In this document: piece by piece, positions 18,260-27,001 of the stretch
Numbering within the stretch: position 1 is the first letter of the stretch
Layout of the letters: each line of letters begins with the position of its first letter
Source: Chitinibacter sp. FCG-7
Lineage (GTDB): Bacteria > Pseudomonadota > Gammaproteobacteria > Burkholderiales > Chitinibacteraceae
DNA length: 64,000 nt
Direction of reading: 5' to 3'
NCBI RefSeq assembly: GCF_040047665.1
Contig: NZ_CP157355.1
Location: 496,001-560,000 of the forward strand
Position numbers and translations under genes: made by a program
The notes under the pieces: generated by a model
Databases searched by the model: none
Told to the model about the DNA's origin: nothing
What the model saw: the letters and a program-made list of their open reading frames with translations, nothing else

Positions 18260-20002
18260 TCAGTGCGTTGCTGGGTTGGCGGCGGGTAAATAATAAACTT
18301 CGACCTCATTACCCAGACCATTAAACTGGACTTTTAGCGACAGCGCACGAACAAGGGAAATACCCCGCCCAAAAGCCGTCGACGGATGCACTGTATGACT
18401 TGCCGAAGTTTGAGAAGCATTCGACCAGTCAAAGCCCTCACCACTGTCTTTGACGCGGATTTTCAAGACCTCAGCGTCTTTGTATTTGAGCCCCATTAGG
18501 TCAATCTCAATTCGGCCTTCCTGCAAATTGGCCAGACGCTCCGCCCGTTGCGCCAGATATTCTTCCATGCCGTCGGGCTGTGTCTTGATGGCGGAGTCAA
18601 GCAGCAACAGGCCGTGATCAAGCGCGTTCACAAACAGCTCGGTCAAAATCAGAAATACATCAGATTGAACATGAGCCAGTGATTTGATTTCTTTCACAAA
18701 AGACATCATGAATGGAATGGTATTCACGTAGCGCAGCTCGTGCGCACTCAGAATCAGGCTATAGCGCCAGCTGCATTCGGCCAACAGATTGAAATCTGCC
18801 GAGATTTCATCGAACCGGGCTTCAACAGCCTGCACTTCAAGTTCGGTTTTGGCTGCCTGCACATCCATGCCAAAGCGCGCAACGACCAAAGAAACATCGT
18901 CGTGATGCTGCTCGCCATCCAGAAACTGCAAAAACTCGGTTTGTGCCCGCGCCAGCATCTGACGATCATCAGATTGTGACAAGGAGCCTAGCAAGGCCGG
19001 CAAACCAAACTCTAGCTTATCTGCATTACGTGCTTCGATCAGTCCATCAGAATAGGCAACAATATAACCGGGTTGCTTGTAATAAATGCGTTCGGGAACC
19101 AGATCCAGAGAATGGGAAGGCACGATTCCAAGTGGCAAATTGCTGGAGCTGCACACACGCACAACTTGGCGCTGCTGATCCAAAATCTGGATTGGCGGCA
19201 TACCTGCATTCCAGATTTCCACTGTACCGCCTACTTCATCAATTGAAATCAGCGATACACAGACAAAACGGCCAATCGGCAGCACCTGCCGGATTTTTGC
19301 ATTCATTTCAAACAGGATATCCGTAATGGAATACCCCTTCTCGGTCATACTGTAAAATGGCTGAGTCAGCGGCAGGACATTCAAGGCCGCTGTCAGACCA
19401 TGACCGATCCCGTCGGCCAGCAGAATATGCAATGCCTGTCCGGGAGTACGGGCTGCAGCAATCAAATCGCCCGACAAACTTTCTGCTGGCGAGAGCCAAT
19501 AGTCAAATTGCGGATCAGCTAGGCGTTCCGAATTGACCATTTGATCCATCAAGTGACGGACAACGCGCTTCTCTTCCTCGGCACGTTCGTAATAATCGGC
19601 AAGGGTTTGTGATTGCTCACGAACTTTACGGTTCAGGTCCAAAGTCCGGCCAAAGGCCTTTAACTTTGCCTCAAGAACGCGGAAATTGACTGGTTTGTTG
19701 ATGTAGTCGTCTGCGCCACGCTCAATGGCATCGGCCAGCGCATTTTCTTCGCCAACGCCCGTGACAAAGACAATCGGCACCCAGGTTGCACCAGCTTCCG
19801 CTTTGATCTGAACGGATGCCTCAGGCCCAGACATGACGGGCATCATGACATCCATAAGGACCAAGTCTGGCTGCTCTTGGCGCCAGACATTGATTGCTTC
19901 CTGACCGTTTCGGGCGATAAGTGCCTGATGACCCAGAGCTTCAACGAATCGCGAAATCAATAACAAGATTGCTTCGGTATCGTCGACCACCAAGATCTTC
20001 AT
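18260..20002 (-). CDS. REC-PP2C-HATPase response regulator (HsbR-like)
   Basis: 580-aa three-domain protein: receiver (about 1-120; LVVDDTEAILLLISRF, phospho-acceptor Asp in LVLMDVMMPVMSG, Lys in YINKPVN), SpoIIE/PP2C serine phosphatase (about 185-385; LLADGIGHGLTAALN and YSDGLIEARN metal-binding Asp motifs) and a C-terminal GHKL anti-sigma-factor kinase-type ATPase (about 440-575; LTELFVNALDHGLL, VKDSGEGFDW, GRGISLVRAL). The architecture and length match Pseudomonas aeruginosa HsbR, which phosphorylates and dephosphorylates the STAS protein HsbA. Here a STAS gene lies 12 bases upstream in the same operon, so the pair probably forms a partner switch next to chemotaxis genes. The HptB phosphotransfer partner of Pseudomonas is not in this window. 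Confidence 0.85.
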   Translation of the reverse strand: MKILVVDDTEAILLLISRFVEALGHQALIARNGQEAINVWRQEQPDLVLMDVMMPVMSGPEASVQIKAEAGATWVPIVFVTGVGEENALADAIERGADDYINKPVNFRVLEAKLKAFGRTLDLNRKVREQSQTLADYYERAEEEKRVVRHLMDQMVNSERLADPQFDYWLSPAESLSGDLIAAARTPGQALHILLADGIGHGLTAALNVLPLTQPFYSMTEKGYSITDILFEMNAKIRQVLPIGRFVCVSLISIDEVGGTVEIWNAGMPPIQILDQQRQVVRVCSSSNLPLGIVPSHSLDLVPERIYYKQPGYIVAYSDGLIEARNADKLEFGLPALLGSLSQSDDRQMLARAQTEFLQFLDGEQHHDDVSLVVARFGMDVQAAKTELEVQAVEARFDEISADFNLLAECSWRYSLILSAHELRYVNTIPFMMSFVKEIKSLAHVQSDVFLILTELFVNALDHGLLLLDSAIKTQPDGMEEYLAQRAERLANLQEGRIEIDLMGLKYKDAEVLKIRVKDSGEGFDWSNASQTSASHTVHPSTAFGRGISLVRALSLKVQFNGLGNEVEVYYLPAANPATH

Positions 20003-20014
20003 AACAGCCCTGTC

Positions 20015-20326
20015 TTAACGAATCGTGAAGATTTTACCAAAGCAAGCAATCTCCAAAACTTGCTTGACGGTATCGCGGCAATTAACCAAAGCCAAGGTCT
20101 TACTGGCTGCCGCAATTTTTTCTTTCAATAAAAGTAGCATGCCCAAAGCGGAGCTATCTAGGTAGTTCACGTTCTGGAAATCAACCAGAACTTCTTTAAT
20201 ATCTGCGTTGGCAATAATGGATTCACATACCTGACGAAACTCACGATGAGCACTGAAATCAAATTGCCCCGACAAGATTACTCGGCCGACACTGCCTTCA
20301 ATTTGTACCGTAGGAGTCATTCTCAC
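20015..20326 (-). CDS. STAS-domain anti-sigma factor antagonist (HsbA-like)
   Basis: 103-aa single STAS domain. The phosphorylatable Ser is in the conserved NVNYLDSSALGMLLLLKEK segment (about 55-75), with the typical GQFDF strand near the N-terminus. It is expected to be phosphorylated by the GHKL domain and dephosphorylated by the PP2C domain of the downstream protein. In Pseudomonas the equivalent HsbA binds FlgM or a diguanylate cyclase, depending on phosphorylation; the partner here is unknown, though flagellar control fits the context. Confidence 0.85.
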   Translation of the reverse strand: MRMTPTVQIEGSVGRVILSGQFDFSAHREFRQVCESIIANADIKEVLVDFQNVNYLDSSALGMLLLLKEKIAAASKTLALVNCRDTVKQVLEIACFGKIFTIR

Positions 20327-20400
20327 ACCAACCTTTTACTGAGCTATATTTAAAATTTGACAGGGGTCAAAAAGCACCACCGAGTCTGGAAAAAACAAAC

Positions 20401-21624
20401 CTAACTTTGTGCTAACACCTTAGTTGTGTCGGCCACCCGAGGCAAGCAAATCTTGAAAACACTACCTAAATTTGGAGTTGATGTAACAGATATTTCACCG
20501 CCATAACTCGAAATCAAATTCCTTACAATAGCCAAGCCCAAGCCAGTCCCACCTTTCCGCGTCGTAAAGAATGGCTCAAACAAGCGACTTAAAACAGCTT
20601 CGGGGATGCCGGTTCCATGATCCTGCACCACGATTTCAACAGCACTATCACTTTGCTCTATAGAGCAGATGACTTCTTGTCCTGACATGGAGGCCTGGCA
20701 CGCATTTTCCAGCAAATTACCAATCGCACCGCTTAGCTCTTTAAAATTAGCCAAGACAAAACACCCCGAGGCCTGATTATTTAGAACAATACTCAAGCCT
20801 GCAGGCTCAAAGACCGATCTCACTTCTGAAATCGCATCCAGAGCGACATCGGAGATATCAACCGCCGTTACTTCATGCGGCTTACCGCGAACAAATAGGA
20901 GCATATTCTGAACCAGAGCTTCCAATCGTTGCAAACGATCAATAGCTTTTGCCGAAAAACGTATTCTATCGCTATCTTGCAATTGTTCACGCTGCAAATG
21001 ACCAACATATAATAATGCCGCAGCCAAGGGCGTACGCAATTGATGTGCCAAACCTGCGGCCATTTCCCCCATAGCGACCAAACGACTATTTCGCTGCAAG
21101 GTTTCACGCATTTCTACGGAAGCGGTCACATCATGCAAGAGCACGACAGAAACCGACTCCTCTTCGATACGCACCTGCTCGATTGAAAAATAAGCTTGGA
21201 CACCTTGGTTTTGAAATCGCCAAATACCAGACTCAGCCACCTCTGAAAAAAACTGCGTAAAGAATGCCATCCAGTTCAAGCCAATGATTGATTGACTGAG
21301 CAAGTCGTGAGCACGCTGATTACAGCGCACAGCAACACCCGACTCCGCTACTTCAACAACCCCCGCAGGCAATCGATCAAGTAACAAAGTGAGCCGTCGA
21401 GACAACACTGCCTTCTCTTCATACTGTTTTTTCAGATTGCCATTTGCTACGGCCAATTGCCCAGTGAGAGTTGCAACGTCCTGCTGCAAATCTGCATAAG
21501 CATTTGATAATTGATGAGAAGCTTCGGTAAAAAGCGTAAATGCCTCTTCCAGCTCTTTGGAGTTGAGTTGAGATTCTTTGATTGACACGAAAAAAGCGTC
21601 CTTGTTGCTTTGCCGTTTTTGCAT
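20401..21624 (-). CDS. PAS sensor histidine kinase (FleS/FlrB-like)
   Basis: 407-aa soluble histidine kinase. N-terminal coiled coil (about 15-75), PAS domain (about 75-175, LLLDRLPAGVVEVAESGVAV), H-box GEMAAGLAHQLRTPLAAAL (His at about 195), then a HATPase_c domain with N-box NLLENACQAS, G1 DHGTGIP, F-box LFEPFFTT and G2 GTGLGLAIV. No membrane helix. It resembles FleS/FlrB, cytosolic kinases that pair with an NtrC-type FleR/FlrC to switch on mid-class flagellar genes. No such regulator lies beside it, so the partner may be the receiver-containing protein downstream or one encoded elsewhere. It is divergent from the chemotaxis operon. Confidence 0.82.
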   Translation of the reverse strand: MQKRQSNKDAFFVSIKESQLNSKELEEAFTLFTEASHQLSNAYADLQQDVATLTGQLAVANGNLKKQYEEKAVLSRRLTLLLDRLPAGVVEVAESGVAVRCNQRAHDLLSQSIIGLNWMAFFTQFFSEVAESGIWRFQNQGVQAYFSIEQVRIEEESVSVVLLHDVTASVEMRETLQRNSRLVAMGEMAAGLAHQLRTPLAAALLYVGHLQREQLQDSDRIRFSAKAIDRLQRLEALVQNMLLFVRGKPHEVTAVDISDVALDAISEVRSVFEPAGLSIVLNNQASGCFVLANFKELSGAIGNLLENACQASMSGQEVICSIEQSDSAVEIVVQDHGTGIPEAVLSRLFEPFFTTRKGGTGLGLAIVRNLISSYGGEISVTSTPNLGSVFKICLPRVADTTKVLAQS

Positions 21625-21722
21625 TATAAATGCCTTAATCGGCGCAGCTGTAATTCATTTCAACGGGCATCATACAGCCCCCAAAAGCGGATCAACCAGT
21701 GTAGCCATCAAGTTGATGATGC

Positions 21723-21749
21723 TAAATAAATATGAAATTTTGTCGATAT
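21723..21749 (+). promoter_or_regulatory. sigma-28 (FliA) promoter of the chemotaxis operon
   Basis: TAAATAAA (21723-21730), an 11-base spacer and GTCGATAT (21742-21749) match the flagellar sigma-28 pattern TAAA-N15-GCCGATAA with one main deviation in each box and correct spacing. It lies 40 bases before the first cheV. This places the five che genes in the late flagellar class. Confidence 0.75.
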
Positions 21750-21789
21750 ATCACAACGTCCCTCAACTGCCGCCAAATGGAGCAACCTC

Positions 21790-22752
21790 GTGTCAGACCT
21801 TCTCAAAAACATTGATGCCCGCACCAAGCTAGCAGGCACAAATAAGCTAGAGATTCTGCTGTTTACATTAGGCTTGGATCAGCGTTCAGGTCGACGTGAA
21901 ACCTTCGGAATCAATGTCTTCAAAGTGCGTGAGGTCATGCGAACACCTGAAATTACACAGGCACCCGATATGCCCTCCTCGGTTGAAGGCATGGTTAGCC
22001 TGCGTGGATCACTGGTTCCAGTAATTGATCTCGCACGCTACGCAGGCATTCAGACAGAAAGCCGTCCAGAAATCATGATCGTTTCAGAGTATAACGGCCA
22101 TACACAAGGATTCCTTGTTGAAGCTGTTGATACCATTTTGCGATTAGACTGGTCAGTGATGCGCGTTCCACCTGACATGTTGACCATGCAGATGGGGGGC
22201 TTGGTCACTGCAGTCACCGAGCTTGACAATGGCAAACTGGTTATGATGTTGGATGTTGAAAAAGTATTGGCAGAAACCACGCAGCACAGTAATCGGGTTG
22301 ATACGTCAACCGTGGTACAAAACCAAAAAGTAGTCAATAAAACTGTTTTCTTCGCAGACGACTCTCTTGTTGCGCGAAGCCAAATCGAGCAAACCTTGGA
22401 CGCAATGAATATTCGCCATTTGCATGCCATCAATGGAAAACGGGCATGGGAAGAACTGCTGCTGATTGCACAGTCAGCAGAAATTCAGGGGCTTATGGTC
22501 AAAGACATGGTTCAACTCGTTTTGACTGACGTAGAAATGCCGGAAATGGATGGCTACATGCTCACAAAACAAATCAAAAGCGACCCGCGTTTTGTTGGCA
22601 TCCCAGTATTGATGCATTCTTCACTCTCTGGTTTGTCTAACCAAAAACTAGGACAGTCTGTTGGTGTTGATGGATATGTAGCGAAATTTGAGCCTCATAA
22701 ACTATCACAAAGTATTGCCAATTTCTTGTTACGCAACGAATCAACAAACTAG
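21790..22752 (+). CDS. cheV: Chemotaxis coupling protein CheV (first copy)
   Basis: 320-aa CheV: an N-terminal CheW-like coupling domain (about 15-165; FGINVFKVREVM and GMVSLRGSLVPVIDL are typical) joined to a C-terminal receiver (about 185-315; FADDSLVARS, LTDVEMPEMDG with the phospho-Asp, Lys in VAKFEP). CheV links receptors to CheA and may act in adaptation as a phosphate-accepting coupler. GTG start behind ATGGAG. It carries a short insertion (LDQRSGRRE) in the first CheW strands that the second copy lacks. First gene of the che operon. Confidence 0.92.
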   Translation: MSDLLKNIDARTKLAGTNKLEILLFTLGLDQRSGRRETFGINVFKVREVMRTPEITQAPDMPSSVEGMVSLRGSLVPVIDLARYAGIQTESRPEIMIVSEYNGHTQGFLVEAVDTILRLDWSVMRVPPDMLTMQMGGLVTAVTELDNGKLVMMLDVEKVLAETTQHSNRVDTSTVVQNQKVVNKTVFFADDSLVARSQIEQTLDAMNIRHLHAINGKRAWEELLLIAQSAEIQGLMVKDMVQLVLTDVEMPEMDGYMLTKQIKSDPRFVGIPVLMHSSLSGLSNQKLGQSVGVDGYVAKFEPHKLSQSIANFLLRNESTN

Positions 22753-22778
22753 TTCTCATCAGATTTGGAGCATTTGCT

Positions 22779-23720
22779 ATGAGCAAGCCAGAACAAACCA
22801 ATTTGCTAGATACTGTTGATGCACGAACCAAGTTGGCAGGCTCCAATAAAATGGAGATATTGTTATTCACACTTGGCACAAGAGAAATATTTGGGATTAA
22901 TGTATTTAAAGTTCGCGAAGTATCTCAAACACCCAAAATAACAAAAACACCAAACATGCCTCATGGCGTAGAGGGTGTTCTTTCATTGCGCGGCAATATT
23001 ATTCCTGTAATCGCGTTATCGCGTTTTGTGTCTACACAAGAAGCACCCAAGGGCGATACGACTGGCACCATGATTGTCACGGAGTTCTCCAAGCATACGC
23101 AAGCGTTCCTTGTGCATGACGTAGACCGAATTATCCGTGTTGACTGGGATAAGGTACGCGCACCAGAAACGATGCTTGCGGGTAATCAAGCCTTGATTAC
23201 AGCAATTACAGAACTGCCTGATGGTAAATTGGTATCAATTCTGGACGTAGAACAGATTCTCTCCACCGTCATTGGCGAGCCAGTGGTACCAGACCTGCCA
23301 AAACCGCATATTAGTTCTGATACATTCATGTTCTTCGTGGATGACTCATTAGTTGCCAGAAAAGAAATTGTCAGTGTTCTGGATAAAATCGGCGTCAAAT
23401 ATCATCAAGCAAATAACGGCAAGGAAGCATGGGACAAGTTACAAAACTTGGCCAATCGTGCGGTACATGACGGCGAATATTTAAAAGACAAACTGAAATT
23501 GATTTTGGTCGATGCAGAGATGCCCGAAATGGATGGGTACGTCCTGACCAAACACATCAAGTCAGACCACCGCTTTCAAGGCATTCCCGTTGTAATGCAC
23601 TCATCACTATCATCTAATGCAAACAGGGCGATGGGTGCCAGTGTCGGTGTAGATGCATACGTGGCAAAATTTGATCCTTTCATCCTAGCAGATACGTTAG
23701 CGCCTTTACTGGCTAGCTAA
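22779..23720 (+). CDS. cheV: Chemotaxis coupling protein CheV (second copy)
   Basis: 313-aa paralogue of the preceding protein with the same layout: CheW-like domain (FGINVFKVREVSQTPKI, GVLSLRGNIIPVIAL) and receiver (FVDDSLVARKE, LVDAEMPEMDG). The two genes are 26 bases apart and probably arose by tandem duplication, but they have diverged strongly in loops and in the linker (about 155-180). No cheW gene is in this operon, so the CheV pair may provide coupling, or CheW may be encoded elsewhere. Confidence 0.92.
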   Translation: MSKPEQTNLLDTVDARTKLAGSNKMEILLFTLGTREIFGINVFKVREVSQTPKITKTPNMPHGVEGVLSLRGNIIPVIALSRFVSTQEAPKGDTTGTMIVTEFSKHTQAFLVHDVDRIIRVDWDKVRAPETMLAGNQALITAITELPDGKLVSILDVEQILSTVIGEPVVPDLPKPHISSDTFMFFVDDSLVARKEIVSVLDKIGVKYHQANNGKEAWDKLQNLANRAVHDGEYLKDKLKLILVDAEMPEMDGYVLTKHIKSDHRFQGIPVVMHSSLSSNANRAMGASVGVDAYVAKFDPFILADTLAPLLAS

Positions 23721-23780
23721 ACTTTGCGATAGATTCACATATTTAATGCGCAGCTATTTTGCGCGCAAATGGAGTAAGTT

Positions 23781-24170
23781 ATGGCAGATCAGAACATGCG
23801 TTTTCTCGTGGTGGATGATTTTTCTACCATGCGTCGCATTGTCCGAAATCTTCTAAAGGAACTCGGATTTACTAATGTTGATGAGGCTGAAGATGGCCAA
23901 GTAGCATTACACAAACTAAAAAATGGCCAGTTTGAATTCGTAGTCACCGACTGGAATATGCCCAATATGACAGGTATTGAGTTACTCAAAGCAATACGTG
24001 CCGATGCACAGCTCAAACACCTTCCAGTATTGATGGTGACTGCTGAAGCGAAAAAGGAAAACATTATTGAAGCCGCCACAGCAGGAGCAAGTGGTTATGT
24101 CGTCAAACCATTCACTGCCGCCACGCTGGATGAAAAACTGAAAAAAATATTCGCTAATATTGGCAAATAA
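23781..24170 (+). CDS. cheY: Chemotaxis response regulator CheY
   Basis: 129-aa single receiver domain. The acidic pair is in [19 protein letters not shown], the phospho-Asp in [10 protein letters not shown] (about residue 59), Thr in [11 protein letters not shown] and Lys in YVVKPFT. It is close to E. coli CheY in length and motifs and should bind FliM when phosphorylated by CheA. It precedes cheZ, its phosphatase. GGAG lies 9 bases before the ATG. Confidence 0.96.
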   Translation: MADQNMRFLVVDDFSTMRRIVRNLLKELGFTNVDEAEDGQVALHKLKNGQFEFVVTDWNMPNMTGIELLKAIRADAQLKHLPVLMVTAEAKKENIIEAATAGASGYVVKPFTAATLDEKLKKIFANIGK

Positions 24171-24219
24171 ATTTAATCAAAAAATAAAATTTAGACATAT
24201 TTAATCGCAGGAGAAGACT

Positions 24220-24984
24220 GTGAGTGATCCAGCAATGCAAGGCGGTGATTCCGTAGATCTTGAGGCACTATTTGACAGCATTGTTCAGGCAAATCAAACC
24301 GATAGCACCGATGCTCCTCCTGTGCCCCCTGCACAAACTGTGCAACAAGAGCCACAAACAGCCTCTACCGAAATGGTTGAACCTGCCAAGTCGATGTTCT
24401 CACATATCGGGCATTTAACACGAAAATTGCACGATACCCTGCGCGAACTTGGCTTGGATAAATCACTTGAATCTGCTGCTAGTTCAATTCCAGACGCCAG
24501 GGATCGGCTTTCTTACGTTGCAACAATGACTGAGCAAGCTGCAGAACGCACACTAAATGCACTGGATGTAGCAAAGCCCTTGCAAGACAATATCACAGCC
24601 CAATCACAGCTATTGGCAAAAGAATGGGATCGCTTCTATGCGAAACAATTATCGGTTGACGAATTTAAGCAACTTGTAGAAAAAACGCGTCAACATTTAA
24701 CAGATACGGTTTCCCAATCCGAGCAGGTGAGTAATCAGATGCTTGAGATCATGATGGCTCAGGATTTCCAAGATTTAACCGGCCAAGTGATCAAGAAAGT
24801 GTTGGCAATGGCCAAAGAAATGGAGGCTCATCTGTTGGACTTCTTGCTGATGTTTAGTCCGAATGCAGGAAAGGTGGAAGATACAGGATTGCTCAATGGC
24901 CCAGTAGTAAAAGCCGAAGGGCGCACCGATGTAGTAACCAACCAAGAACAAGTTGATGACTTATTAGAAAGCCTCGGCTTCTAA
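24220..24984 (+). CDS. cheZ: Protein phosphatase CheZ
   Basis: 254-aa CheZ, which removes phosphate from CheY-P. The catalytic helix reads MAQDFQDLTGQVIKKV, with the Asp and Gln equivalent to E. coli D143 and Q147. The C-terminal CheY-binding peptide VDDLLESLGF is intact. The N-terminal 60 residues are Pro/Gln-rich and longer than in E. coli. GTG start behind CAGGAG. Confidence 0.95.
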   Translation: MSDPAMQGGDSVDLEALFDSIVQANQTDSTDAPPVPPAQTVQQEPQTASTEMVEPAKSMFSHIGHLTRKLHDTLRELGLDKSLESAASSIPDARDRLSYVATMTEQAAERTLNALDVAKPLQDNITAQSQLLAKEWDRFYAKQLSVDEFKQLVEKTRQHLTDTVSQSEQVSNQMLEIMMAQDFQDLTGQVIKKVLAMAKEMEAHLLDFLLMFSPNAGKVEDTGLLNGPVVKAEGRTDVVTNQEQVDDLLESLGF

Positions 24985-25005
24985 GCGCTCGGCCAGGAGA
25001 AGATC

Positions 25006-26922
25006 ATGAGTGATTTCGCAGGCATGGAAGATCTGCTGCAAGACTTTTTAACCGAGTCATCTGAGTTACTCTCGGAAGTAGATAACAAGTTGGTCGAACT
25101 GGAAAAACGGCCTGACGACAAAGCACTACTTAATGATATTTTCCGCGGTTTTCACACAATCAAAGGTGGGGCGGGATTTTTAAATGTAGATGCGATGGTC
25201 AGCCTGTGCCATAGAACGGAGAACCTGTTCGATAAACTTCGTAATGGCGAATTAGTGCTTAATCCAGAAATTATGGATGAGATTCTTGCGGCCACTGGGG
25301 TTGTTCGAGAAATGTTTGGCTCGATGGCTCAATCGCGTCTACCCTCGCCAGTTGATCCGGCATTATTAGCGGCCTTGGACGCAGTACTGGAAGGTAGAAC
25401 TGTAGCAAGTGCTGTCACACAACACGAACCGGTCAAACCTGCGATTGAAGCTGTTACAACAGTAGTTCAAACACAAGAAGCATCAGGCCATGACTGGCCA
25501 CTTTTATATAACTCTTTACTTAATGAAGTAAATACAGCAGAAGAGTCGACACCTATTGAAGCAATACCCAACTACATAGAGCCAGTGCAAACTTCCGCCC
25601 AGAATCAATCAATATTAGATCCAATGTTGGCACTCAAACCAGCTGCACCATCTGGTGCAGCATTGCCGCAGAGAGCACAACAAGCCAGCAGTCAACAATT
25701 AGCGACACAAGAAACGACTATTCGTATTGATACGGTCCGGCTTGATCAGGTATTAAATTTGTCGGGAGAGATTGGCTTAACCAAAAATCGCTTGACGACA
25801 TTAAGAACCGACATCATGTCGGGAAAAATGGACAGCGTCACACTGAAAGCACTTGATGAGGCCATTGGCCAACTAGACCTGTTGGTGGGGGACTTGCAAA
25901 ACGCAGTAATGAAAACGCGTATGCAGCCTATCGGCCGCCTGTTTCAAAAGTATCCTCGTCTTGCTCGTGATCTTGCACGACAAATGGGCAAAGATGTTGA
26001 GTTGATCATTTCCGGTGAGGAAACTGAGCTTGACAAAACCATGCTTGAGGACCTGAACGATCCTCTCGTCCACTTGGTTAGAAACGCCGTAGATCACGGA
26101 GTAGAAACAACAGAAGAGCGCATTGCATCTGGAAAGCCCGCTAAAGCAGTTGTAGAACTCAGCGCAACCCAAGTCGGTGATCATATCCGGATTGAAATTA
26201 CAGATGACGGCCGCGGTATGCGCCCTGATGTCATCCGCAGAAAAGCCTTGGAAAAGGGCTTGATTGATATTGAGACGGCAAATAGTCTCGACGACAAGCA
26301 ATCATTGCAGTTAATTTTCTTACCCGGCTTTTCAACCAAGGATCAAATATCAAGCGTTTCCGGACGCGGTGTTGGCATGGATGTGGTAAAGACCAATATC
26401 CAAAAACTGAATGGCCGTGTCGATATTCAGTCGGTTGTGGGTGATGGATCAAGATTCACTATTTCACTTCCGCTAACTCTTGCCATTTTGCCGGTTCTGG
26501 TTGTCAAAGTATGTGATCAACCATTTGCAGTACCTCTGGCGATGGTGCGCGAAATCATTACCATACGCCAAGAGCAAGTACAGGAAGTCTCAGGCCGGGC
26601 AACGATTGTTGTACGCGATGAGATTCTCTCCGTGCGCTCTTTGGCCAATCTGATTGGCTGGCAAGAAGTTCAAGTTCCCCAGTTTGGTGTCTTGATGCAA
26701 TCGGCCGAGCATTCGTTTATTCTGGCTGTTGATAGCTTTATTGGCCGGGATGATGTGGTAATCAAACCACTACAACATATTCGTCCAAAAGGAATTGCTG
26801 GTGCCACTCTGTCAGGTGATGGCTCTATCGTTCTGGTACTGGATATGGAAGATTTGCTGGCATCTGCAAATGCAGATCACTCTGCAATTAAAACTTCAAG
26901 ATTTGCACAAGAACTACTTTGA
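25006..26922 (+). CDS. cheA: Chemotaxis histidine kinase CheA (no evident P2 domain)
   Basis: 638-aa CheA. P1 Hpt domain at about 1-110 with phospho-His in FRGFHTIKGGAGF. Then a long low-complexity linker (about 125-240), P3 dimerisation helices (RLDQVLNLSGEIGLTKNRL), P4 ATPase (about 310-500; HLVRNAVDHGVE, DDGRGM, GRGVGMDVV) and P5 CheW-like domain (about 500-630). I see no folded P2 (CheY/CheB-binding) domain in the linker, unlike E. coli CheA. It should autophosphorylate in receptor arrays and pass phosphate to CheY and the two CheV receivers. Last of the closely spaced che genes. Confidence 0.95.
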   Translation: MSDFAGMEDLLQDFLTESSELLSEVDNKLVELEKRPDDKALLNDIFRGFHTIKGGAGFLNVDAMVSLCHRTENLFDKLRNGELVLNPEIMDEILAATGVVREMFGSMAQSRLPSPVDPALLAALDAVLEGRTVASAVTQHEPVKPAIEAVTTVVQTQEASGHDWPLLYNSLLNEVNTAEESTPIEAIPNYIEPVQTSAQNQSILDPMLALKPAAPSGAALPQRAQQASSQQLATQETTIRIDTVRLDQVLNLSGEIGLTKNRLTTLRTDIMSGKMDSVTLKALDEAIGQLDLLVGDLQNAVMKTRMQPIGRLFQKYPRLARDLARQMGKDVELIISGEETELDKTMLEDLNDPLVHLVRNAVDHGVETTEERIASGKPAKAVVELSATQVGDHIRIEITDDGRGMRPDVIRRKALEKGLIDIETANSLDDKQSLQLIFLPGFSTKDQISSVSGRGVGMDVVKTNIQKLNGRVDIQSVVGDGSRFTISLPLTLAILPVLVVKVCDQPFAVPLAMVREIITIRQEQVQEVSGRATIVVRDEILSVRSLANLIGWQEVQVPQFGVLMQSAEHSFILAVDSFIGRDDVVIKPLQHIRPKGIAGATLSGDGSIVLVLDMEDLLASANADHSAIKTSRFAQELL

Positions 26923-27001
26923 TCAAAGTTATTTAGTCTGAGTTTTAAAGCAAAAGCTACCTGTAAAACCAACAAGGATTACGCCATTAAGGCATCATGA
27001 T

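Noticed and set aside
21637-21660. GCCGATTA on the minus strand as a sigma-28 promoter for the FleS-like kinase
   Set aside because: The -35 is weak with wrong spacing and transcription would start only a few bases before the ATG.
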